A stretch of 64,000 nt of DNA from the NCBI RefSeq assembly GCF_000016645.1, contig NC_009441.1:3410001-3474000 (forward strand), in the 5' to 3' direction. The stretch is from Flavobacterium johnsoniae UW101 (GTDB lineage Bacteria; Bacteroidota; Bacteroidia; Flavobacteriales; Flavobacteriaceae). The position numbers and the translations under genes are program-made. Numbering within the stretch: position 1 is the first letter of the stretch; every line of letters starts with the position of its first letter. Below the pieces are notes generated by a model. The model worked only from the letters and a program-made list of their open reading frames with translations. It made no database searches and had not been told where the DNA came from. Positions 8,578-16,603 of this stretch are shown here, in pieces.

Positions 8578-10716
8578 ATGATTTTTTACAAAAAGCTGTC
8601 TCCATTTTACAATCTTGCAATCTTCTATTTCTCAATTAGTTTAGTGTTGCGTCTTGTATTACTTTTTCATCCTATAACGCAAAGTTCTTTTACTGCTTTA
8701 GAAAGTTTTAAAATTTTTACTTTAGGATTAGTATCAGATTTTTTTGTTTTTATAATAGCCGGAATTTTTCTTTGGCTGTATCTTATTTTTGTTTCTAATT
8801 CAAAATACAACAAACCTTCGGGATATATTATTTTAGGATTATTGACAGCATTGTTCCTTTATGTTGCATCAGGCAAAAGTATTTTTGACGAATACGGAGG
8901 TGCACTGCCAAGAATTATTTTAATTTTTATTGGAATAAAAACAGCTCTGTTTGCTTTATTTCTTTTTTTACCAAAGTGGAAAAACAAAATACGTTTCTGG
9001 CTTTTTAGTTTTGTAATTTTTCTATACGTCTTATTGATTCTTCAAAACGGATTGAGTGAATTTTTCTTTTGGAATGAATTTGGTGTAAAATACAATTTCA
9101 TTGCTGTTAATTATCTTATTTACACAAATGAGGTAATTGGAAACATCATGCAGTCATATCCTGTAGTTCCTATATTTTCGGCTTTATTTTTAATAAGCAG
9201 CACAGTAACTTATTTTATTGTAAAAAGATCTGCAGATTACATTAATGACATTCCAACGTTTCCTCAAAAAATCAAAATTTCAGCTGTTTATTTAGGTTTG
9301 TTTTTAGCGGCGCTTTATGCAATTCCAAATTTGGCTAAAACCGAAAATTCTAAAAATGTATTTGTAAACGAACTGCAGTCAAACGGCTTGTACAAGTTTT
9401 ACCTGGCTTTTCAGAATAATAAACTGGATTATTTTAAATTCTACAAAACAATGCCGAATCAGGAAGCTTTTGCAATTTTAAAAGAACAATTTCCTGATAT
9501 TTCCGGAAAAATTTCTACTCAAAAAATTGCCAGCGATTCTGCAGAAACTCGAAAAAATGTAGTTTTAATTACAGTTGAAAGCTTAAGTGCTGATTTTATG
9601 AAGGCTTACGGAAATAAAGAAAATGTAACACCGTTTCTGGATAGTTTGGCACAAAAAAGCATGCAGTTTACTAATTTATATGCCGCAGGAAACAGAACTG
9701 TTCGCGGACTTGAAGCTGTAACATTGTGTATTCCTCCAACGGCTGGTGAAAGTGTTGTAAAACGAGAAGACAATAAAAACAAATTTTCTACAGGAGCAAT
9801 ATTTAAGCAAAAAGGCTACAATGTAAAATTTATGTACGGCGGCGATGCTTTTTTTGATAATATGCAGGATTTTTATTCTGGAAATGGTTACGAAATTGTC
9901 GATAAATCCAGTTTTTCTCCAAACGAAATAACCTTTTCTAATGTATGGGGTGTTTGTGATGAAGATATGTACAACAAAGCTATTAAGATTATGAATGACG
10001 AGGCAAAACAAAATAAGCCTTTCTTCAATCATATTATGACGGTAAGTAATCACAGGCCTTTTACATATCCTAACAATAAAATTGATATTCCGGGTGATAT
10101 TAAATCGCGTGAAGGCGGTGTAAAATATACTGATTACGCTCTTAAAAGATTTTTTGATATGGCAGGCAGACAGCCTTGGTTTAACAATACGGTTTTTGTA
10201 ATTGTTGCTGATCATTGTGCTTCGAGTGCCGGTAAAACAGAACTTCCGCTGGACAAATACAGAATTCCGGCTCTTATTTATACACCAAATAAAAAGCCTG
10301 AAAAGTATAATAAATTAATGTCACAGATTGACATCATGCCAACGCTTTTTGGAATTTTACATTTTGATTATAACAGTAAGTTTTTCGGACAGGATGTTTT
10401 AAAACCAAATTATAAGCCTCGTGCTTTTATTGCTACTTATCAGGATTTGGGTTTAATAAAGGATGATGTTTTAACGATTTTATCTCCAAAACAGCAAATC
10501 AAACAGTTTCAGTTAAAACAAACTAAAATTGATCCATCTGCTGAATATCAGATTTATTACGACGAAATTCCATTAAAATCTAAGAAATCAACTTTAGTAG
10601 ACGAAACTATTTCTTATTATCAATCAGCTTCATATTTATTGAAAGAGAAAGAATATCAGTTTAAAGACTTAAGTTCAATCTCTCAAAAAGGTAAATTATA
10701 TGCAAAGGTTCGTTAA
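8578..10716 (+). CDS. LtaS-like sulfatase-fold phosphoglycerol transferase
   Basis: Membrane enzyme of the lipoteichoic-acid-synthase/OpgB type (alkaline phosphatase superfamily). 712 residues: about five to six TM helices in the first 250 residues, then an extracytoplasmic sulfatase domain (about 320-640). Metal-site motifs are visible: Glu in TVESLSADF, the likely nucleophile Thr374 in AAGNRTVRGLEAV, and Asp-His in VADHCASS. A Gram-negative organism makes no LTA, so the likely role is modification of a periplasmic glycan or envelope lipid head group. This is inference. Divergent from a two-component operon and ends at a shared bidirectional terminator. Confidence 0.88.
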   Translation: MIFYKKLSPFYNLAIFYFSISLVLRLVLLFHPITQSSFTALESFKIFTLGLVSDFFVFIIAGIFLWLYLIFVSNSKYNKPSGYIILGLLTALFLYVASGKSIFDEYGGALPRIILIFIGIKTALFALFLFLPKWKNKIRFWLFSFVIFLYVLLILQNGLSEFFFWNEFGVKYNFIAVNYLIYTNEVIGNIMQSYPVVPIFSALFLISSTVTYFIVKRSADYINDIPTFPQKIKISAVYLGLFLAALYAIPNLAKTENSKNVFVNELQSNGLYKFYLAFQNNKLDYFKFYKTMPNQEAFAILKEQFPDISGKISTQKIASDSAETRKNVVLITVESLSADFMKAYGNKENVTPFLDSLAQKSMQFTNLYAAGNRTVRGLEAVTLCIPPTAGESVVKREDNKNKFSTGAIFKQKGYNVKFMYGGDAFFDNMQDFYSGNGYEIVDKSSFSPNEITFSNVWGVCDEDMYNKAIKIMNDEAKQNKPFFNHIMTVSNHRPFTYPNNKIDIPGDIKSREGGVKYTDYALKRFFDMAGRQPWFNNTVFVIVADHCASSAGKTELPLDKYRIPALIYTPNKKPEKYNKLMSQIDIMPTLFGILHFDYNSKFFGQDVLKPNYKPRAFIATYQDLGLIKDDVLTILSPKQQIKQFQLKQTKIDPSAEYQIYYDEIPLKSKKSTLVDETISYYQSASYLLKEKEYQFKDLSSISQKGKLYAKVR

Positions 10717-10735
10717 TTCATAAAAACAACAATCA

Positions 10736-10773
10736 AAAAAGCCTCAAATTCATTTGAATTTGAGGCTTTTTTT
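10736..10773. terminator. Bidirectional intrinsic terminator
   Basis: Perfect 12-bp stem GCCTCAAATTCA (10741-10752) with its complement at 10755-10766, preceded by an A-run and followed by a T-run. It serves the convergent LtaS-like (+) and S1/P1 nuclease (-) genes. Words of the AAAACTGAAAACTC type at 10787-10820 form a further AT-rich spacer repeat. Confidence 0.9.
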
Positions 10774-10824
10774 AAGTTTAATTTTCAAAACTGAAAACTC
10801 AAAACGGAGACTGAAAACTCTTTT

Positions 10825-11823
10825 TTAGTCGTTTTGATTTTTCATTCCGAATAAATCTCCTTTTTTATACAGTATTAAATCATCTTGTAAAGATTGATAA
10901 TTTCTTTGTGTAACTGCTGGCGCATCTAAATCGCTTAAATCTGGTTTTCCTGCATTTACCCAGGCAGTATACCAAAAACTTGCCGTTGCAGTAATAGCTT
11001 TTCTCATTTGAGTTTCTACCATTCCATTTAATTGTTCGTGCAATTTTTTAGCATATTCATCAGAGAAAACAGCTGTGTTATATTTGCTTTTCAATACTTT
11101 ACCTTCAGCATCTAATTTAAATACTTTGTCCTGCGGAGTTGCAGTTCTTAAACTTTTATCAATATCTAATAAAGGCTGTGCAAAGCTGTGTGTGTCGTTA
11201 ATCATGTCCCAGATTGCTTTATGAACATCTGTATAATACTGTGCCTCAGGAACGTTTAATTTGTAATTTTTAACGAATAATTCAGGAAGTCTGCTTTCCC
11301 AAAGAGAGTGAATTCCTTTTTGATCCGTTAACTGTCCGTCGTGATTTGCAGATGTATGCAATGGCATATGTGCATCACCTACATAATGACCTAAATCTGC
11401 TGCAAGAAATAAGATTTCGGCTCTGTTTTTTTCCTTAAAAGCTTTAGTCAGCTTTGCCATCATGTCTTCGATGTACCAAGGCAGGATTCCGTTATCACTT
11501 AAAAATTTAGCATCGTATTTTTGTTTTGCTTCTTCTAGTGTCTGCGGATAAGTGTCAGCAGCACCAAAGTTTTCCATATCAAAATAGTGTCTGGGACCTT
11601 CTTCTTTATAATTTAAAGCATATTTTCGGATATCTGGAACCGAAGCTTCCTGTGTAATAAAATCAATGTGATTGTAGAAAAATATTTGCAATTGTTTTGG
11701 TAAAGCCATTACAGCTGCTTTATTAATACGTTCATGGCCTACATTTCCCCATGATAGCATAAAAAAGCCAATAATTAAAGCACCGAAAGCGATTAATTTT
11801 GGTCTCATTTGGATTTTTTTCAT
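10825..11823 (-). CDS. S1/P1-family zinc nuclease (secreted)
   Basis: Trinuclear-zinc single-strand nuclease/3'-nucleotidase family. Signal peptide about 1-24, so the mature protein would begin at Trp25 of WGNVGHERI, as in P1 nuclease where the N-terminal Trp binds zinc; His30 follows. Other zinc-ligand motifs: HYFDMENF, LGHYVGDAHMPLHTSANHD and the downstream HSLWE. 332 residues, somewhat longer than fungal P1. Likely periplasmic or secreted nucleic acid scavenging. A TAnnTTTG promoter (TAAATTTG) lies 23 nt upstream. Confidence 0.92.
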   Translation of the reverse strand: MKKIQMRPKLIAFGALIIGFFMLSWGNVGHERINKAAVMALPKQLQIFFYNHIDFITQEASVPDIRKYALNYKEEGPRHYFDMENFGAADTYPQTLEEAKQKYDAKFLSDNGILPWYIEDMMAKLTKAFKEKNRAEILFLAADLGHYVGDAHMPLHTSANHDGQLTDQKGIHSLWESRLPELFVKNYKLNVPEAQYYTDVHKAIWDMINDTHSFAQPLLDIDKSLRTATPQDKVFKLDAEGKVLKSKYNTAVFSDEYAKKLHEQLNGMVETQMRKAITATASFWYTAWVNAGKPDLSDLDAPAVTQRNYQSLQDDLILYKKGDLFGMKNQND

Positions 11824-11845
11824 TTGTAAATTTTATTTGAGGGAG

Positions 11846-11853
11846 CAAATTTA
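11846..11853 (-). promoter_or_regulatory. Promoter -7 element of the S1/P1 nuclease gene
   Basis: Minus-strand TAAATTTG, an exact TAnnTTTG match, 23 nt before the ATG at 11823. Confidence 0.65.
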
Positions 11854-11967
11854 GCTTTAATTAAAGAAAACGCAAAGAATAGTATTAATAAGATTCTACT
11901 ATTTTAACATTTTTAATTTTTGAGCCTTGAAAGTGATTTAAGTTCATATTAACAATCAATTTCTTTA

Positions 11968-11975
11968 TATATTTG
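11968..11975 (+). promoter_or_regulatory. Promoter -7 element upstream of 11999
   Basis: TATATTTG matches TAnnTTTG exactly and ends 23 nt before the ATG at 11999. Confidence 0.65.
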
Positions 11976-11998
11976 TTTCATTATATAAACACAATATT

Positions 11999-12949
11999 AT
12001 GCGCCTTTTAATTTTAAATTTCTTTCTGTTTTTGAATGTTTTTTGTTTCGCTCAAGATGTTGATATCCAGCCTAAAAATATTAGCGATACTATTTTAAAC
12101 CCAAAAAGAATACTAAAAATTGCTGATCCGCTTGACGGCGTAAAAACAATGCAGAAACTTTTTCCGGGAAAATTATACAATCTTGCAGATAAAAACACCT
12201 TTATAAGCTGGAAATGTAAATCTTGTAAAGCTTCACCTTTTCTAGATGTAAACGGTGTCGAAGGCGATCAGTTATTTCCTTACACAGAAGGCGTTGCAAC
12301 CAGACTTCTTGCCAATATAGATTATTCAGATTCAAAAGGAAATCAATTCAAGATATTAGCTTTTAATCATTCTGTTCATGATGAAGACGGTCTGCAAACC
12401 GGACGCTTTTCCGGCGGACTTCTTAGTCTAGCTAAATTTGCTAAAAATGGAAGTTCTTGGGAAATGAGATCTTTTCAACCTGCTGTTGCTGCTTTTGGTG
12501 CTTTTGCGCAATGCCCTACTCCTAAATTAGTTGAAATTGGTGAAGATCAATTTGCCTTTACATTGATGCATGCAAATGGCGGTGCCGGTGGTGCGTATGA
12601 AGGTTATCTTTACCTTGTTGCAGGTTTAGATGGTAAATACCAGCCTATTTTAGAAGCTGATAAATACCAGTTAACCAATTCTTCATTCATCTCCTGGTCA
12701 GGATCTTATACAGTTGTAAATGATAATGCTAAAAAACATTTTAGAGATATAATTATTAAAACTAAAGGATCTTACAACAAAACAGCGCGAGCTGAAGATG
12801 ATTTTGATGTTGATTTTCCTGTGGAAATAGCAGAAATGGCAAAAACAAAAAAAGCATTTAGTTTTGAGATCGAAAGACGTTTTTCATTTAAAGGAAAATT
12901 CTATAAAATGATAGATAAACCTATTGTAAAATTTTCAAACGTAAAATAA
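11999..12949 (+). CDS. Hypothetical secreted protein
   Basis: I do not recognise the family. 316 residues with a clear signal peptide (MRLLILNFFLFLNVFCFAQ, cleavage after the FAQ). A CKSCK pair occurs near residue 73 and a Gly-rich stretch, MHANGGAGGAYEGYLY, near 197. The rest looks like a beta-rich extracytoplasmic domain of about 290 residues. It has its own promoter and stands alone between divergent and convergent neighbours. No metal-binding or catalytic signature is obvious. Confidence 0.8.
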   Translation: MRLLILNFFLFLNVFCFAQDVDIQPKNISDTILNPKRILKIADPLDGVKTMQKLFPGKLYNLADKNTFISWKCKSCKASPFLDVNGVEGDQLFPYTEGVATRLLANIDYSDSKGNQFKILAFNHSVHDEDGLQTGRFSGGLLSLAKFAKNGSSWEMRSFQPAVAAFGAFAQCPTPKLVEIGEDQFAFTLMHANGGAGGAYEGYLYLVAGLDGKYQPILEADKYQLTNSSFISWSGSYTVVNDNAKKHFRDIIIKTKGSYNKTARAEDDFDVDFPVEIAEMAKTKKAFSFEIERRFSFKGKFYKMIDKPIVKFSNVK

Positions 12950-12951
12950 AT

Positions 12952-13953
12952 CTAACTTAGGTAAATAATTGCTGTTAAACTTAAGCCGGCAATAAATATC
13001 CATAAAAATATCCCCTGCAATAAAGGCTTCACACCTACTGATTTTAAAGTATTTATATTTAGAGTTGCACCAATTAAAAACAGTGTTATTGTTAAACCTA
13101 TTTTAGCTAAAGTTACAATGCCTGGCGCAATAACAGAAATTTGCGGAACATAAGAATTTAAAAGCATCGCTAAAACAAACAGACCAATAAAATATGGAAC
13201 TTTTATTTTGCTGTTTTTGTTTTTAAAAATTACAGCTGTTAAAAGAGAAATAGGGATAATCCATAAAGCTCTTGCAAGCTTTACTGTTGTTGCAATCTGT
13301 AAAGCTTCGGCTCCATATTTGTTTGCCGCTCCAACAACAGAACTTGTATCATGTATAGCGATTGCGCACCACAAACCGAAATCTTTTTGTGATAAATCGA
13401 ACTGATGCCCAATAAACGGGAAAACAAATAATGCAATTGAATTTAGAATAAAAATAACTCCCAAAGCAATTGAAGTTTGGTTTTCATTTGATTTTATAAC
13501 GGGAGAAATCGCAGCAATGGCACTTCCGCCGCAAATTGCAGTTCCGCAGGAAATTAAGTGTGATGTTTTTTTCTCTGTTTTAAGCCATTTCCCAAGAAGC
13601 AAACCAAAAATTATGGTGCTGAAAATAGAAAAAACGGTCAATACAAATCCTTCTTTTCCTGCTGATAATGCACTCGATGCGTTCATTCCAAAACCCAGAC
13701 CGACTACTGAAAACTGTAATAAGAAAGTTATGGCTTTGTGATTGAATTCTATAAATGGATTTCCAAAAACATTCACAATGATAACTCCAAGTAATAATGC
13801 CACTGGAGGTGAAATAATCGAAAACAGACACAAAAGAACAATTGCTGCAAAAATGATCTGCTGTAAATAATGATTAATTTCAAATAGTTGTGATGCGGAT
13901 TGTTGTTTTGTTTTCAAAATAGGATAATTGATAATTACCCTGCAAAGTTCCAA
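12952..13953 (-). CDS. YeiH-family (UPF0324) putative transporter
   Basis: Integral membrane protein of the YeiH/PSE family, with about ten hydrophobic segments over 333 residues. Recognisable pieces are GLGFGMNASSAL, a Gly-rich TAICGGSAIAAISPVI signature and the C-terminal FLIGATLNINTLKSVG. The start is TTG 13953: an in-frame TAA lies two codons upstream and no ATG occurs until residue 91. Directly downstream (38 bp) of a LysR regulator on the same strand, as E. coli yeiH neighbours the LysR gene yeiE. The substrate is uncertain; the family is named a putative sulfate exporter. Confidence 0.88.
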   Translation of the reverse strand: MELCRVIINYPILKTKQQSASQLFEINHYLQQIIFAAIVLLCLFSIISPPVALLLGVIIVNVFGNPFIEFNHKAITFLLQFSVVGLGFGMNASSALSAGKEGFVLTVFSIFSTIIFGLLLGKWLKTEKKTSHLISCGTAICGGSAIAAISPVIKSNENQTSIALGVIFILNSIALFVFPFIGHQFDLSQKDFGLWCAIAIHDTSSVVGAANKYGAEALQIATTVKLARALWIIPISLLTAVIFKNKNSKIKVPYFIGLFVLAMLLNSYVPQISVIAPGIVTLAKIGLTITLFLIGATLNINTLKSVGVKPLLQGIFLWIFIAGLSLTAIIYLS

Positions 13954-13991
13954 CGATTAAATGATAATCGCCAATCGTAAAATACAATTGA

Positions 13992-14888
13992 CTATAACTT
14001 CAAGTTATAGTGATTCGCAATGTTTTGAATAAACAATTCTGACAAAGGATCAGATTTTCCTAGTAAAGTGATAATATAAAAGTACCTTTCTATGGATAAT
14101 TTCTCAACATCCAGAACAATTAATTCTTTGTTTTTCAATTCTTTGCTTACGGCATGAATAGACATAAAGGCAAAACAATCTGAATTGAGAAGATACGATT
14201 TTATACTTTCTGTACTTCCTAACTGCATTTCAATCTGCAGGTCGCTAAATTTTAAACCGACATTTTTAAGTGCAAATTCTATAACTTCAAGTGTTCCAGA
14301 TCCGCGTTCACGAGTAATGAATTTCATTGATTTTAAATCGTTTACTGAAATTTCATTTTGTTTTACAAACGAATTTTTACTACTGCATACTAAAACTAAT
14401 TCGTCTTTTAAAAAGGGAATGTATTTGATAGATTGATTTTTTGACTGCCCTTCGACAATTCCAATTTCGATTTCTTTATTAATTAAAGCATTTTCAATTT
14501 GTTCTGTATTTCCGTTTAACAAATTGACTTTTATATCTTTCTGCTTTTGATGAAAACGGGCCAAAACTGGAGAAATAATATATTGCGAAATGGTTGTACT
14601 TGCTCCTAATCTCAGTAATCCTTGACGTTCGCTGATAAAGGAACTCATTTCAAAATCTATTTCGCGGTAAATTTCGAAAATTTCTTTTGTATGCTTTAGC
14701 AAAATTTCTCCAGCTGGAGTTAACGCGATTTTAGAACCGTTTCGTTCAAAAAGTTTTGTTTTATAGGTTTCTTCGAGTTCCTGAATATGTTTTGAAACTG
14801 CTGGCTGTGTAATATACAATTCAGTAGCCGCCTTAGTGAAATTAAGACGCAGCGCAACGGTATAAAATACTTTCAGCCTGAAATCCAT
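13992..14888 (-). CDS. LysR-family transcriptional regulator
   Basis: 298 residues. N-terminal winged HTH (about 1-60: FYTVALRLNFTKAATELYITQPAVSKHIQELE) followed by a two-lobe effector-binding domain (about 90-290). It precedes the YeiH-type transporter by 38 bp on the same strand and probably controls it, like the YeiE/YeiH pair of enterobacteria. The effector is not predictable from sequence. Confidence 0.93.
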   Translation of the reverse strand: MDFRLKVFYTVALRLNFTKAATELYITQPAVSKHIQELEETYKTKLFERNGSKIALTPAGEILLKHTKEIFEIYREIDFEMSSFISERQGLLRLGASTTISQYIISPVLARFHQKQKDIKVNLLNGNTEQIENALINKEIEIGIVEGQSKNQSIKYIPFLKDELVLVCSSKNSFVKQNEISVNDLKSMKFITRERGSGTLEVIEFALKNVGLKFSDLQIEMQLGSTESIKSYLLNSDCFAFMSIHAVSKELKNKELIVLDVEKLSIERYFYIITLLGKSDPLSELFIQNIANHYNLKL

Positions 14889-14958
14889 AATTATATTTTT
14901 TTAAATTCGTAATCTTCTTTTCTCTGTATTTCTTTTAAAAATAAAATAATTTCAAAAT

Positions 14959-15705
14959 TTACAACAAAAGTTCAGGTCGATACTCAAAATGCATTGTGTC
15001 ATAATGTTTCCAATTTCCTCCCCAAATAAAGCCATATTTTTCAAAAATTGAAACTAACTTGAGGGGAATTTGATTTCTATATGAAAGCGTAACTTCTTCA
15101 TTTTTGCATTTACAATCCCATTGCCAGTAATTAGAATTTTTGACATTAATATCTATTGTCATTCCATAACTATGCATACTCAATCGATTTGTTCCTGAAA
15201 TTTTTCTCCAATTAAATGTTCCTCCAATAACATTAATGTATTTTTTAAATTCTGGATTATTATCTAATTCTGCTGAGAGTTTTTTTACTATTTTATCAAT
15301 TCCATTTACGGTTGTTACTTTTACTTTTTGATTGGCTAATTTCGGACACCAAATAATTTCAGTCATTTTTGATTCAACTTCTGATTTCGAATTTCCGTAG
15401 ATTTTCTTAAAAAAAGCTTCATTTCGAATTCTTCCTGCATCTTCCTTTGGAATTAAATTCTTATCTGCTTTATTATAAACAAACTTAAATTGATCCTCAA
15501 TATCAGGATTATCTAATAATTCCTGATTCGTTTTATTTTTAAAATCATCATAAATTAAGCTTGACTTATCACTAAAAATAATTTTATTGTCCTTATAATC
15601 AACAATTTGATCTGGATATGCTTTAATTAATTTTTGAACATTCAATGGAATTTCTTGAGAAAAAGCATTATGAAATATAAGGATAAAAAAAAAGAATCGT
15701 TTCAT
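14959..15705 (-). CDS. M15-family peptidase (D-Ala-D-Ala carboxypeptidase-like)
   Basis: Secreted zinc peptidase of the VanY/M15 type, 248 residues with a signal peptide of about 16 residues (ending AFSQ). Zinc ligands are His and Asp of SMHSYGMTIDINV and the His of HYDTMHFEYRPELL at the C-terminus, the normal M15 arrangement. Likely cleaves peptidoglycan stem peptides. Its ATG abuts the TAA of the preceding DUF4846 gene (TAA at 15708-15706, ATG at 15705), implying translational coupling. Confidence 0.88.
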   Translation of the reverse strand: MKRFFFFILIFHNAFSQEIPLNVQKLIKAYPDQIVDYKDNKIIFSDKSSLIYDDFKNKTNQELLDNPDIEDQFKFVYNKADKNLIPKEDAGRIRNEAFFKKIYGNSKSEVESKMTEIIWCPKLANQKVKVTTVNGIDKIVKKLSAELDNNPEFKKYINVIGGTFNWRKISGTNRLSMHSYGMTIDINVKNSNYWQWDCKCKNEEVTLSYRNQIPLKLVSIFEKYGFIWGGNWKHYDTMHFEYRPELLL

Positions 15706-16539
15706 TTAAAAACGTTTTAATTGTGAAGAACTAAAAGTCCATTCTGGTGTTTGCAGAGAGGTTCCAAAATCTACAGCGTACCAAGGACTCAACGAACTAT
15801 TATTTGGATTTTTCAAAATTTGAATTTCCTGTGCCGGCATATAGCTTTGTGCTAAAAGCATAATTTTTTGATTGTTTTTTGGATTCACAGCCATATCAAC
15901 TACAATAACAGCGTGACCTGGAAAGCCTCCTTTTATAAAAACATCCCCTATTTTTATGTCTAAAGCATTAATTGGTTTCAATTCTTTTTCTAACGAAGCC
16001 GTTCCTGCATACATAAAAACCTTCTCTAAGTATTTCCAATAAGTTTCATAACTGTCGGATGGTTTTGCAGTTTTAATCCAGCTGGTTTTATTTCCTTTAA
16101 TTGCAATTCTGTAACCTGCAGCCCATTTACTAAAATCGGCTCGAAAACCATTTGTAAAATTAAAATGTATTTTATCGTACTGCTTTTGGCTATAAAAATA
16201 ATCTGCTCGTAAACGCATCACAGCATCAGCACATTGATGCAAATCCTGTTTCCCAATGGGTAAATCCACAACCGCTTCATAAACATTTCGATTTGGCTTT
16301 GTAGTTCCATCAAAATACAAAACATTTGAACCCAATGGTTTTAATGGAAGATTTCGTAAAAAATAATCAAACGAAGTTTTAGATTCTTCTTCTCTCACAA
16401 ATCCCTGAGGCAGTTGAAAACGCTGCTGAATCGTGTTTTCAAAAAGATTGGTTTTATTGGTATTATTTGTCTCTGAAAATGAAAAAAAACAAAAAATTAC
16501 CATCAAAATTGCTGCGATAAAAAAGAATTTAACTTTCAT
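15706..16539 (-). CDS. DUF4846 family protein
   Basis: 277 residues with an N-terminal hydrophobic segment (about 5-22; signal peptide or anchor), then a DUF4846-type domain. Recognised features are LPQGFVREE, YFDGTTKPNR, the DLHQCADAVMRLRADYFY helix, and ...GHAVIVVDMAVN followed by AQSYMPAQEIQILKNP. The GHAVIVVD segment resembles the His-containing strand of NlpC/CHAP-type hydrolases, but I cannot prove catalysis. Coupled directly to the M15 peptidase, which suggests a cell-wall role. Confidence 0.8.
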   Translation of the reverse strand: MKVKFFFIAAILMVIFCFFSFSETNNTNKTNLFENTIQQRFQLPQGFVREEESKTSFDYFLRNLPLKPLGSNVLYFDGTTKPNRNVYEAVVDLPIGKQDLHQCADAVMRLRADYFYSQKQYDKIHFNFTNGFRADFSKWAAGYRIAIKGNKTSWIKTAKPSDSYETYWKYLEKVFMYAGTASLEKELKPINALDIKIGDVFIKGGFPGHAVIVVDMAVNPKNNQKIMLLAQSYMPAQEIQILKNPNNSSLSPWYAVDFGTSLQTPEWTFSSSQLKRF

Positions 16540-16603
16540 AATTTTATACTTTAAATTACAATCACAAGATTACAAAATGTCAGAAGGAATTCAATTATAT
16601 TTA

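Noticed and set aside
9676..10215. 179-codon open frame antisense to the LtaS-like gene
   Set aside because: Lies wholly inside a gene with clear sulfatase-fold motifs; its translation is low-complexity, with no family motif and no promoter.
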